Below, piece by piece: positions 7,810-15,606 of a stretch of DNA of 64,000 nt. The number at the start of each line of letters is the position of its first letter. The first letter of the stretch is position 1. The position numbers and the translations under genes are program-made. The stretch is from positions 1,364,001 through 1,428,000 of the forward strand of contig OZ253669.1 in assembly GCA_965263375.1 (NCBI GenBank), written 5' to 3'. The DNA is from JAJFFW01 sp965263375. GTDB taxonomy: Bacteria; Pseudomonadota; Alphaproteobacteria; Caulobacterales; Parvularculaceae. The notes below the pieces were generated by a model. That model had not been told where the DNA came from. It saw only the letters and a list, made by a program, of their open reading frames with translations, and did not search any database.

Positions 7810-9801
7810 TTATAAGCACTCATAGTCTTCCTCGCTGATCACTTTACATTGCGCGGGAAAACCATGGGCGCGCCAATAGGTCTCTAACCCCATAGCCTTG
7901 GAAAGGGCTTTGAACTGAGGCGTAGCGCGAAAATGGGCATGGGCAGGCAGCCACAAATCTTCATAGTCATTGCCGAAAGTATCAGCGTTCACCAAATCAT
8001 AGGCCCGGAACGCCAGGTTAAGGCTGGTGCGTCCCGCTAGCCGGACCCGTCTTTTGCTCGCCCAAGCTTTTAACTCTTCATATTTTTCGAGCGTTGCGTC
8101 CTGAGGGTTTTGTAACACATGGATATAATCCTTATGCGGAAAATCACCCTGCCAATAGAGTGTGCGGGAAACGGCGTAGGCGGCGAATTTATCGTCTCGT
8201 TCAAGTAAGACAGGGATGTAAACGTCAAAGTCTCCGAAATAGCCTTCTGAGGCGTTGATTTCTGCTAATGTCAACGCCGCATCATATTCCCCGCGGAAAA
8301 GATGGGTGATGGATTTATATTTTCGGCACAGCTTAAGCGCTGCATCGATTTCAATACATTTATCCAGGGCCGCCATCGCTTTGTCGTGATAACCAAGCGC
8401 CATGTAGTCCATACCCAGCCACAGATAGGCGTTCGCGTTTTTCGGATCTTTCTCGATCGCTTTTTCAAGATTGGCGATAGATTCCGCCCAAGGGGTGGGA
8501 TAGTGCGTGCGATACGAAAGGCCCATCACCGCATAAGGCATCGATAAAGTCGGGTCGTGTTCTAGCGCTTTTTTCGCCGCGTCAAATGAAAGGGCGGAAT
8601 AGTCCCGATCACGCACGCCCCAGCTTGTGGCGATGGCGTATACGGCGGCTAGGCCTTCCCAAGCCTCAGCGTAATCGGGTTGCATTTCCACAATTTTTTC
8701 AAATAGCTGCAGACTTTCGCGCACATTGTCACCGCCGCGGGCGAGAAAAAGTTCCCGCGCCCGTAGATACATATCATAGGCATCGAGATTTTCTGTGGCC
8801 GGTGCAATTTTGACCTTTTTGTCTTGCGCCATGCCAAACTCGCCGGTGAGGGCAGTAAGGACAGAGTTTGCGATTTCGTCTTGGATGCGGAAAATATCAG
8901 AAAGCCGCCGGTCATAGGTTTCTGACCATAAATGTCGGTCGTTTTTTGCGTCAATCAGCTGAGCCGTAACCCGGATGCGATCATTTGACTTGCGGATTGA
9001 CCCTTCGACAAGGTGATCAACATTTAGATTATGGGCGATGTCGCCAATACTCAAAGGCTTGTCTTTCATCGCAAAAGAAGAAGTGCGCGAGGCGACAGTC
9101 AACCCATCCACGCGCGCTAGAACATTGAGCAATTCTTCCGATAAGCCGTCAGCAAAATATTGCTGGTTACCCTCTTGCGACATGTCTTCGAACGGTAAAA
9201 CCGCGATGGAGACGATATCGGGATGTTCATTGGTATTGGGCTTGGGAAAAATTATATTGTAGAGCCCCAAAATGACGACCAGGCTCATTGCGGCGGCTAG
9301 TCCTGCGGTCATAAGCGGGCGGTCTTGTCGCCATTTGCCTATAAGGCTGCGCCACCCATCGGCGTTTGTCTTGGGGGAACCTTGTCCATCAGAAATAGGG
9401 GCAGGCGTTGGCGCGCCTGTTTTTTCCGCAATCACTGTCAATAGTGATGTCATGCAAGGCGCGGTTGCGTCGCCGCTCCATTTGTCAAAGGAAATTGTTT
9501 GATATTGGCGAAAGCCGAGAGGCGCTGCGCAATCATCGACACAGATTGGCACAAGTTTTTGAGCGTCACGGGCGAAAACCGCTTCATCTTTCACCCAGTT
9601 GGACTGAACTGATGCAGGCGACCACACGACAATCGCAGCCTCTGCGTTCGTCAGGGCTTGTTCAATGTCACGATGATAGACAGCGCCGGCGCGGATATGT
9701 TTATCCCACCAGACGTCATGGCCCGCCGCCTCAAGAGCATTGACGAGTTTTTCGACCCGTTCTTGGTCTTCCCGGGCATAGCTGATGAATAGTTTCGCCA
9801 T
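7810..9801 (-). CDS. TIR domain protein with FlgO/TolB-like domain and TPR repeats
   Basis: A 663-residue signalling-type fusion. Residues 1-130 are a TIR domain (LFISYAREDQERVEKLV, then HDVWWDKHI and IVVWSPASVQSNWV). A single membrane helix follows near residues 170-190. Residues 198-330 match the FlgO-like module often seen in adenylate-cyclase-type TPR proteins (IAVLPFEDMSQEGNQQYFAD, HLVEGSIRKSNDRIRVTAQL). The rest, from about 345, is TPR helices. The architecture puts the TIR domain in the cytoplasm and the rest outside. TIR domains can be NAD-consuming enzymes or protein-interaction modules. I cannot assign the catalytic glutamate with certainty, because the 'AIEES' helix found in many active TIRs reads ALTNA here. 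AAAGGAAT precedes the ATG. Confidence 0.85.
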   Translation of the reverse strand: MAKLFISYAREDQERVEKLVNALEAAGHDVWWDKHIRAGAVYHRDIEQALTNAEAAIVVWSPASVQSNWVKDEAVFARDAQKLVPICVDDCAAPLGFRQYQTISFDKWSGDATAPCMTSLLTVIAEKTGAPTPAPISDGQGSPKTNADGWRSLIGKWRQDRPLMTAGLAAAMSLVVILGLYNIIFPKPNTNEHPDIVSIAVLPFEDMSQEGNQQYFADGLSEELLNVLARVDGLTVASRTSSFAMKDKPLSIGDIAHNLNVDHLVEGSIRKSNDRIRVTAQLIDAKNDRHLWSETYDRRLSDIFRIQDEIANSVLTALTGEFGMAQDKKVKIAPATENLDAYDMYLRARELFLARGGDNVRESLQLFEKIVEMQPDYAEAWEGLAAVYAIATSWGVRDRDYSALSFDAAKKALEHDPTLSMPYAVMGLSYRTHYPTPWAESIANLEKAIEKDPKNANAYLWLGMDYMALGYHDKAMAALDKCIEIDAALKLCRKYKSITHLFRGEYDAALTLAEINASEGYFGDFDVYIPVLLERDDKFAAYAVSRTLYWQGDFPHKDYIHVLQNPQDATLEKYEELKAWASKRRVRLAGRTSLNLAFRAYDLVNADTFGNDYEDLWLPAHAHFRATPQFKALSKAMGLETYWRAHGFPAQCKVISEEDYECL

Positions 9802-10031
9802 ATTCCTTTAATGCCCTGTCGTACAGGCGAGCTCCAGAATTTTTTACCCTCATTATGATCGTACATGATGGATTTTGTCGCGAAAAGTCGATGGCTGTTG
9901 CGTTTAAAGCGAATTAGAGCCAAGGAAATTGAAACAGGCTAGGCTAGGTATTAAAGCTGGTTTACCGAGCGCATTGATCGCTAGCAGTAGCCAGCAGCGT
10001 CTTTTTTTAGATATGTTTTTGAGGAATATCG

Positions 10032-10673
10032 ATGACGGACCACACCAACTCTGAATTGGGGAGCGAGTTTGAGCCAAAATTTGGGGATGACATGGCGCCT
10101 TTCCATAAAAATGATGAGACCTTAAGGCTCCTTTGCCATCGTCGTTCTACGGCGGCGGATTTGTTGGATGGCCCTGGCCCAAACGCCGATCAATTACTGT
10201 CCATTTTAAAAAGCGGCTCTAGGGTTCCTGATCATCGGCGCGTAACGCCGTTTCGATTTATATTGTTTGAGGGAGAAGGCAGAGCGCGCGCCGGTAATGT
10301 TTTAGCCGAAGCATTCCAAAAGAATGATCCAGGCGCAGAGCCTCCCCGTATCGAGAAAGAGCGAACTAGATTTTTACGCGCGCCAATTGTTGTTGGTGTT
10401 GTATCAAAGGTTGATTTTGCCCATCGCACGCCAGAGTGGGAACAAATTTTGACCGCTGGCGCGGTGTGTCAAAACATATTGATTGCTGCAAGTGCGAGCG
10501 GGTTTGCGGCGCAGTGGCTAACCGAGTGGTGCGCCTATGATGATGATGTCGTAAAAGCGTTTGGTTTGTCAGCGGAGGAGCGCATTGCAGGCTTTATTTA
10601 TATTGGAACCGCGAAAGAAGCGCCAAAAGAAAGAGCGCGCCCGGTGGTTGAGGAATTGATCCGACCATATTGA
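10032..10673 (+). CDS. nitroreductase family protein
   Basis: FMN-dependent oxidoreductase of the nitroreductase superfamily, 213 residues, closest in look to the short YdjA-type members. The FMN-contact segment CHRRSTAADLLDGPGP (about residues 35-50), the central AGAVCQNILIAASASGFAAQW and the GFIYIGTAKEAPKERARP end are typical. It carries a 25-residue N-terminal extension that the core family lacks. An internal ATG at 10089 could be the true start, but GAGGAA lies ahead of 10032. The natural substrate is unknown; quinones or nitroaromatics are typical for the family. Confidence 0.87.
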   Translation: MTDHTNSELGSEFEPKFGDDMAPFHKNDETLRLLCHRRSTAADLLDGPGPNADQLLSILKSGSRVPDHRRVTPFRFILFEGEGRARAGNVLAEAFQKNDPGAEPPRIEKERTRFLRAPIVVGVVSKVDFAHRTPEWEQILTAGAVCQNILIAASASGFAAQWLTEWCAYDDDVVKAFGLSAEERIAGFIYIGTAKEAPKERARPVVEELIRPY

Positions 10674-10840
10674 GGCTATGCTGAATATAAATGCTACTCA
10701 TTATATATGGGGTCAGACTTTGCAACCTAATGACGGTTGCCAATTCAGCAATTAAGAGTGACTTGCGCCATCTTCGCTTTAGTTTAACTATAATTTGTGC
10801 TTAGCTTTGTACCTAATATCGAAAAGGTGCTTCTAGTTTA

Positions 10841-11464
10841 ATGACTGAGCAAGCCGAAAATTCTGCACTAAAAACATCTGGTGGGGGATCGCCAAGCACC
10901 TATACGAGAATCGCAATTGTTTTGCATTGGCTGATCGCTTTGCTCATCATTGGGCAGATTATTGGCGGATGGTCAATGACGCATGTAATTGAGGAAGGCT
11001 CAGCAACACAGTTTGAGCTTTACCAACTGCATAAATCTTTTGGAATTAGCATTCTTTTATTATCTCTCGCTCGTGTAGGATGGCGATTGACCCATCCTGC
11101 GCCAGCGCTTCCCCATAGTATGGCCGTTTGGGAACGGCGCGCCGCGAGAGCGACACATGTTCTTTTTTACGCCTTTATGATTGGCGTGCCAATTGGCGGT
11201 TGGTTGATGGTTTCGGCTTCTCCTTATGCGGATAGTGTGCCGACTTATTTATTTGGCCTAATACCCTGGCCGCATTTACCCTTCTTTTCCGGTGTGGATG
11301 ATCGTGCCGCGATCACAGAAATTTTATCAGAAATTCATGAGATTTTCGCTTTTGCGATTGGCGGGTTGCTTATATTGCATGTTGGCGCAGCGCTTAAGCA
11401 CCATTTTGTAAATCGGGATGATGTCTTGGCGCGAATGGCGCCCTTTATAAAAAGGCGATCTTAA
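10841..11464 (+). CDS. cytochrome b561 family protein (YceJ-like)
   Basis: Di-haem membrane cytochrome of the bacterial b561 family, 207 residues, with four transmembrane helices: about residues 27-45 (IVLHWLIALLIIGQIIGGW), 60-80, 105-130 and 170-190. Histidines in the helices (LHW, LHKSF, THVLF and ILHVG) are the expected haem ligands. Its stop codon directly abuts the start of the YceI gene, the same pairing as yceJ-yceI in Escherichia coli, so electron transfer connected to a periplasmic isoprenoid-binding protein is likely. A TATAAT box at 10789-10794 upstream may be the promoter. Confidence 0.88.
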   Translation: MTEQAENSALKTSGGGSPSTYTRIAIVLHWLIALLIIGQIIGGWSMTHVIEEGSATQFELYQLHKSFGISILLLSLARVGWRLTHPAPALPHSMAVWERRAARATHVLFYAFMIGVPIGGWLMVSASPYADSVPTYLFGLIPWPHLPFFSGVDDRAAITEILSEIHEIFAFAIGGLLILHVGAALKHHFVNRDDVLARMAPFIKRRS

Positions 11465-12088
11465 ATGCTTAAGTTACAAATGGCGCGATTAAGCGATGCA
11501 TTGGCGTTTGGCTTGGTTTTGATGGTTTTTGGTTTTACATCAACAGCGGCAGAGGATTCTGAAAATGCAGCCAGCACCGCGCATGTTTGGATTGTTAATG
11601 CTGATAAAAGCAGCATCACTTTTACGGGCGTTCAAAATGGCCGGTCCTTTGAGGGGTCGTTTAAGGATTTTGATGCAACGATCGTGTTCGACCCTGATAA
11701 TTTAGATGAGTCATCCATTTCTGTGATGATTGATCCGGCGAGCGCTAAAACAGGTGATAAACAACGCGACAAGGCAATTGTTGGATCGGACTGGTTTGAC
11801 ACTAAATCCTTTCCAACGGCGAATTTTAAAGCCAATAAAATTGTTACAGGCAAAGATGGCGGCTATGAGGCGCATGCTGAATTAAAAATACGCGATGCCA
11901 CTCAACAATTGATCTTGCCATTTACGCTGAATATTGACGGTGATAAAGCCTACGCCGCTGGTGGCGTGACCCTAATTCGCACTGACTATGGCGTCGGGCA
12001 GGGCAAAGATTTCTCAACAGGTAAATGGGTCGGATTAGAAGTCGGTGTCAGTGTAAAAATTGAGGCGACACGCTCTACATCTATGTAG
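11465..12088 (+). CDS. YceI family periplasmic protein
   Basis: Lipocalin-like YceI domain protein, 207 residues. The N-terminal 29 residues form a signal peptide (hydrophobic FGLVLMVFGF, cleavage after TAA). The YceI fold is recognised from ADKSSITFTGVQNGRSFEG, the 'GDKQRDKAIVGSDWFD' equivalent that begins at about residue 96 and the C-terminal end with RTDYGVGQGKDF. Family members bind polyisoprenoid chains such as ubiquinone in the periplasm. The start codon begins immediately after the cytochrome b561 stop codon, so the two genes are coupled. It is convergent with purQ, separated by 26 bases. Confidence 0.9.
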   Translation: MLKLQMARLSDALAFGLVLMVFGFTSTAAEDSENAASTAHVWIVNADKSSITFTGVQNGRSFEGSFKDFDATIVFDPDNLDESSISVMIDPASAKTGDKQRDKAIVGSDWFDTKSFPTANFKANKIVTGKDGGYEAHAELKIRDATQQLILPFTLNIDGDKAYAAGGVTLIRTDYGVGQGKDFSTGKWVGLEVGVSVKIEATRSTSM

Positions 12089-12114
12089 GACTAATTGTTA
12101 GCTTGGGACTATCT

Positions 12115-12780
12115 TCAAGCTGCGGCCGCTTCAATCAATCCTTTAAAAAAGTTGACGCCATCAACACCGCCCAGCAAAGGTGATATTGCCCGTTCGGGGT
12201 GAGGCATCATGCCGAGTACATTGCGTTTTTCATTGAGCACGCCAGCGATATTCCGGCTTGATCCATTTGGGTTATCGACATAGCGAAAAGCGATGCGCCC
12301 ATCTTGCTCAAGTGCGTTTAAAGTGTCTTCATCCGCCATATAATTCCCATCATGATGGGCGACCGGGAAATCGACAAACTGGCCAGTTTGATATGTGCGT
12401 GTAAAAATTGTCTCGCTATTATCAACACGCAGAGTCGTTGTGCGGCAAACAAAGTCTAAGCCGCGGTTACGCATCAAGGCGCCAGGCAATAACCCCGTTT
12501 CACATAAAATTTGGAATCCGTTGCAAATCCCAAGAATAGGCGTGCCGCTATTTGCCTTATCAACGATGGCGTCCATGATCGGCGCACGAGCCGCCATCGC
12601 GCCAGCGCGAAGATAATCGCCATGGGAAAAGCCGCCAGGCAAGAGGATTAAATCCGTCTCAGGAAGGCTTTTTTCTTGATGCCAAACCATGTCTGGGCGC
12701 GCGCCGCTAACTTCTTCTAATGCGACAGCTGCATCACGATCACAATTGGAGGCGGGAAAAATAATTACGCAGGATTTCAT
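12115..12780 (-). CDS. purQ: phosphoribosylformylglycinamidine synthase subunit PurQ
   Basis: Glutaminase subunit of the three-part FGAM synthase (PurL-PurQ-PurS). The 221 residues start with the ASNCDRDAA motif and have the class I amidotransferase elbow ILGICNGFQILCETGLL, with the nucleophilic cysteine near residue 85, and the catalytic His/Glu in MMPHPERA. The start codon overlaps the stop of the preceding SDR gene by four bases (ATGA), so it is the last gene of a purC-purS-SDR-purQ run. PurL is not in this window. Confidence 0.96.
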   Translation of the reverse strand: MKSCVIIFPASNCDRDAAVALEEVSGARPDMVWHQEKSLPETDLILLPGGFSHGDYLRAGAMAARAPIMDAIVDKANSGTPILGICNGFQILCETGLLPGALMRNRGLDFVCRTTTLRVDNSETIFTRTYQTGQFVDFPVAHHDGNYMADEDTLNALEQDGRIAFRYVDNPNGSSRNIAGVLNEKRNVLGMMPHPERAISPLLGGVDGVNFFKGLIEAAAA

Positions 12781-13739
12781 GTCTGGCTTTCATTAAAAAT
12801 GGCCCAGTCGGCGCCGGTATATTTAACGGAGGCTTCCCAAAGTTCAAACCCTGCAGACGCCGCTATAGATCCCGGTTTAAGTTTGGCGGGGCCAACGGGC
12901 CCAGTCATTTCCATAAAACCGGTTGGTCCATAAAAGCCGCCGGGTTCAACCTCTTCGCCAGCCGCACAAAGAAGGCTCGGGATGGCGCCTTTCTCGGCGG
13001 GCTGAGACAAAATTTTTGTAAATGGGCGCATCAACATGGCTGACAAGGCGCCAGGGCCCGTCGATTGTAAGTTCGTTGCAGAATAACCAGGGTGGCACGC
13101 ATAGGCCCGAGCATTTAGCCCTTCATCGGCAAGACGATTATCGAGTTCCTTCGCATAAATCAGATTGGCAAGCTTGCTATTTGCATATGCCCTTGTCGGG
13201 CTATAGCTTTTTTCGGACATCAGATCATCGAAGGGCAGGCCCTTTGAGAATTGGGCGGCGATGCTGGTGACGCACACAAAACGCCCGCCAGCGGTTTCGA
13301 CGAGATCGCACAGCGCTGCGTTAAGAGCGAAATGGCCAAGGTGGTTGACGCCAAACTGTGTTTCAAACCCGTCTCTGGTTAGGGTCCTGTTTGGTATCAT
13401 CATAAGACCGGCATTGTTGATAAGGGCGTCAATCTTGGTTAGGCGCTCGCGCAAGATCTGAACGGCGCCTTGGATAGAGGCTAAATCGCTAAGGTCCATG
13501 GCTACCATATCGACCTGGGCGTTTTCGCGCGTCTGGCGAAGTCTTTTAAGGGCGGCTCGGCCCTTCTCGACGTTACGGCAGAGGACGATAACTTCCCCGC
13601 CCGCCTGAACAAGGGCGCGGGCCGTTTCAAACCCAATGCCGCTATTTCCGCCGGTAATGACGAAAACCATTCCAGTTAAATCGGGGAGGCGGTCCGGCGT
13701 CCACCCATCCGGACCGAACGGGTTGGGCGGCTGGGTCAT
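12777..13739 (-). CDS. short-chain dehydrogenase inserted between purS and purQ
   Basis: Complete SDR enzyme of 320 residues, of the type related to retinol dehydrogenases and WW-domain oxidoreductases. It has the nucleotide site TGGNSGIG, the structural NNAG, the catalytic Ser in VTSIAAQFS and YANSK (Tyr and Lys). It overlaps purS upstream and purQ downstream by four bases each (ATGA junctions), so its translation is tied to purine synthesis genes. Nothing in the family suggests a purine role; the location may be accidental or may reflect a co-regulated function. Substrate unknown. Confidence 0.9.
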   Translation of the reverse strand: MTQPPNPFGPDGWTPDRLPDLTGMVFVITGGNSGIGFETARALVQAGGEVIVLCRNVEKGRAALKRLRQTRENAQVDMVAMDLSDLASIQGAVQILRERLTKIDALINNAGLMMIPNRTLTRDGFETQFGVNHLGHFALNAALCDLVETAGGRFVCVTSIAAQFSKGLPFDDLMSEKSYSPTRAYANSKLANLIYAKELDNRLADEGLNARAYACHPGYSATNLQSTGPGALSAMLMRPFTKILSQPAEKGAIPSLLCAAGEEVEPGGFYGPTGFMEMTGPVGPAKLKPGSIAASAGFELWEASVKYTGADWAIFNESQT

Positions 13740-13978
13740 GGCGTCAAATCAATAACGTAATTTTCCATTACGGGATTTGCGAGTAGTTTTTGACACATCG
13801 CTTCAACTTTGGCGCGCGCCGCTGTTTCATCATTTTCATCGACCGACAATTCAATCACTTTGCCCTGGCGGACTTGCTGCGCATCATCAAAACCAAGGCC
13901 ATGCAGCGCCCCTTCGATGGCTTTGCCTTGCGGATCTAGAACACCATTTTTCAGGGTAATCGTAATTTTCGCTTTCAT
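13736..13978 (-). CDS. purS: phosphoribosylformylglycinamidine synthase subunit PurS
   Basis: Small structural subunit of the FGAM synthase complex, 80 residues. I start it at the ATG at 13978, giving MKAKITITLKNGVLDPQGKA, which matches family N-termini; a longer reading to 14107 would add an unrelated 43-residue leader. The motif DPQGKAIEGALHGLGF and the ending VMENYVIDL are diagnostic. It is preceded by purC with 147 bases between, and its stop overlaps the SDR start. Confidence 0.95.
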   Translation of the reverse strand: MKAKITITLKNGVLDPQGKAIEGALHGLGFDDAQQVRQGKVIELSVDENDETAARAKVEAMCQKLLANPVMENYVIDLTP

Positions 13979-14125
13979 CAGTGACAGCCTTGCCAGTTGC
14001 GGCCCGAAGCGGCCTAAATTCGCGCTCTGTGGCACATTCGATGTTTGAGAATTCTTATTGGTCTTAGAGCGCCCCGCGATTGTTCGCAACCCAGGGGTGC
14101 TTTGCATATTTAAGACGTCTCTTTC

Positions 14126-14908
14126 TTATTCCGTTGCGCCATTATCGCTTATTAAAACGGGCCCGCTAGCGCCTGGGGCGCCGTTGTCGCGCACGACGCC
14201 CAATCGTTGCGCCACTTCACGGTAGGCTTCAACAACACCGCCAAGATCTTTTCTAAAGCGGTCTTTGTCGAGACTATCGCCCGAATCTATATCCCAAAGG
14301 CGGCAGCTGTCTGGACTAATTTCATCAGCCACAACAAGGCGCATTAAGTCGCCCTCATATTGGCGTCCAAACTCCAGTTTAAAGTCAACGAGTTTAATCC
14401 CGACGCCGGTGAATAGTCCCGATAAAAAGTCATTCACGCGCAGGGCCAGCGCCATCATATCGTCGATTTCTTGTGGGTTCGCCCAATTAAAGGCGGTGAT
14501 ATGTTCTTCGCAGACCATCGGATCGCCAAGGTCGTCATTCTTATAATAAAATTCAATGACAGAGCGCGGTAAGGGTGAGCCTTCTTCAAGCCCAAGGCGT
14601 TTCGCGATCGAGCCTGCTGCGACATTGCGCACGACGACTTCAAGCGGGATGATTTCCACATGGCGTACAAGCTGCTCGCGCATGTTCAGACGGCGGATAA
14701 AATGAGTGGGTACGCCAATCCGCTCGATGCCGCCCATGATGAACTCTGAGATACGATTGTTTAAAACACCTTTCCCTTCAAGGACGGCGTGCTTTTCATT
14801 ATTAAAAGCGGTCGCGTCATCTTTAAAATATTGGATCAGCGTGCCCGGCTCTGGTCCTTCAAAGAGAATCTTCGCCTTGCCTTCGTAGATCTGTTTGCGG
14901 CGCGCCAT
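14126..14908 (-). CDS. purC: phosphoribosylaminoimidazole-succinocarboxamide synthase
   Basis: SAICAR synthase, 260 residues from the ATG at 14908, supported by AAGGA nine bases upstream and by the family start MARRKQIYEGKAKILFEG. The ATP-binding and substrate motifs KDDATAFN, FIRRLNMREQLVRHVEIIPL and VDFKLEFG are present. It catalyses the joining of aspartate to CAIR. A 42-base in-frame extension (to 14950) is probably not translated. The C-terminal tail (about residues 235-260) is longer than the minimal enzyme and ends in a Gly/Ala/Pro-rich stretch. First gene of the pur run. Confidence 0.95.
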   Translation of the reverse strand: MARRKQIYEGKAKILFEGPEPGTLIQYFKDDATAFNNEKHAVLEGKGVLNNRISEFIMGGIERIGVPTHFIRRLNMREQLVRHVEIIPLEVVVRNVAAGSIAKRLGLEEGSPLPRSVIEFYYKNDDLGDPMVCEEHITAFNWANPQEIDDMMALALRVNDFLSGLFTGVGIKLVDFKLEFGRQYEGDLMRLVVADEISPDSCRLWDIDSGDSLDKDRFRKDLGGVVEAYREVAQRLGVVRDNGAPGASGPVLISDNGATE

Positions 14909-15001
14909 AATTGGGGGATCCTTACAAATAAATTCATGCACTAGTCGCATATTTGCGCCAGATGACCAGCTTAATAGGCTTTCGCCTTATTGACTGACAG
15001 G

Positions 15002-15156
15002 GCGCGAAACGAGCCTTTTAAGGCTTTGCGCAACACTTGGGAAGCCCGCAGGTGAAATTCCTGATTCGCCAATTCCCAAGAATGCTGAAAGCAGTGTTGT
15101 AGGCGAGCAAAACCAGTATTAGATACTAAATATGGTCTGCCGCCGGAGGCGGTTTT
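15002..15156 (+). ncRNA. candidate structured RNA between purC and the ATPase zeta gene
   Basis: The intergenic region packs several inverted repeats in order. There is a hairpin around AGCCTTTTAAGGCT (15013-15026). A compound stem pairs CAACACT (15031-15037) with AGTGTTG (15093-15099) and TTGGGAA (15037-15043) with TTCCCAA (15073-15079), sharing one base at the junction. AGTATTAGATACT forms a small hairpin near 15115-15127. A terminator-like hairpin CCGCC-GGA-GGCGG followed by TTTT sits at 15140-15156. A plus-strand terminator with no gene before it suggests a small RNA or an attenuated leader. I cannot match it to a known family; folding is by eye. Confidence 0.35.
15140..15156 (+). terminator. 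terminator-like hairpin upstream of the zeta subunit gene
   Basis: Five-base-pair GC stem CCGCC/GGCGG with a three-base loop and a TTTT tail. It lies about 55 bases upstream of the zeta start codon, so it would end a transcript begun within the intergenic region or act as an attenuator. Confidence 0.4.
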
Positions 15157-15175
15157 AGGCCCTTTCTTAACGCTG

Positions 15176-15193
15176 ATCGGCCATGGGGCCGAT
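15176..15193 (+). promoter_or_regulatory. perfect inverted repeat in the zeta gene leader
   Basis: ATCGGCC-ATGG-GGCCGAT is a seven-base-pair perfect stem ending 17 bases before the start codon and just ahead of the AAGGGG ribosome binding site. It could be an operator or an mRNA hairpin that affects translation. Confidence 0.35.
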
Positions 15194-15210
15194 GACTATA
15201 AGGGGTTTGC

Positions 15211-15534
15211 ATGTCTGGATTCGATGAACGTAAAGACATTTTCGAGAAAAAATTCGCCCATGATGCTGATTTAAAATTTAAGGCTGAAGCGCGGCGCAAT
15301 AAGCTTTTAGGCGCTTGGGCGGCGGAATTAATGGGCCTTGATGGCGAAGAGGCCGAAAAATACGCCAGCTCGGTGATTATCGCTGATTTGGAAGAAGCGG
15401 GCGATGATGATGTGTTCCGCAAATTGCGAAAAGATCTAGATGATGCGGGCGTAGAACAGTCAGATCATCAAATTCGCCGCCATATGGATGAGATGCTCAT
15501 CAAAGCGGCTGAAGAGATCCAAAACGAAGGCTAA
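15211..15534 (+). CDS. F1-ATPase zeta-type inhibitory subunit (DUF1476)
   Basis: Small alpha-helical protein of 107 residues of the DUF1476 family, known in Paracoccus as the zeta subunit that blocks ATP hydrolysis by F1-ATPase. The whole length fits the family: the N-terminal inhibitory segment (FDERKDIFEKKFAHDADLKF), the middle NKLLGAWAAELMGLDGEEAEKY and the C-terminal bundle ending in DEMLIKAAEE. AAGGGG lies upstream of the ATG. The family is nearly confined to alphaproteobacteria, which supports the taxonomic call. In other species this protein can be non-essential and its inhibitory strength varies. Confidence 0.93.
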   Translation: MSGFDERKDIFEKKFAHDADLKFKAEARRNKLLGAWAAELMGLDGEEAEKYASSVIIADLEEAGDDDVFRKLRKDLDDAGVEQSDHQIRRHMDEMLIKAAEEIQNEG

Positions 15535-15606
15535 CATTCTTAGGCCTTTACATGGGCGTTTGCGTTGAGCGGCGCCCATAATTATTGGCTAGCAGCCGTC
15601 GCTGGC

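Noticed and set aside
10708..10726. GGGGTCAGACTTTGCAA as a mobile-element footprint
   Set aside because: It resembles a phrase seen near REP-associated transposases, but there is no transposase or repeat boundary nearby.
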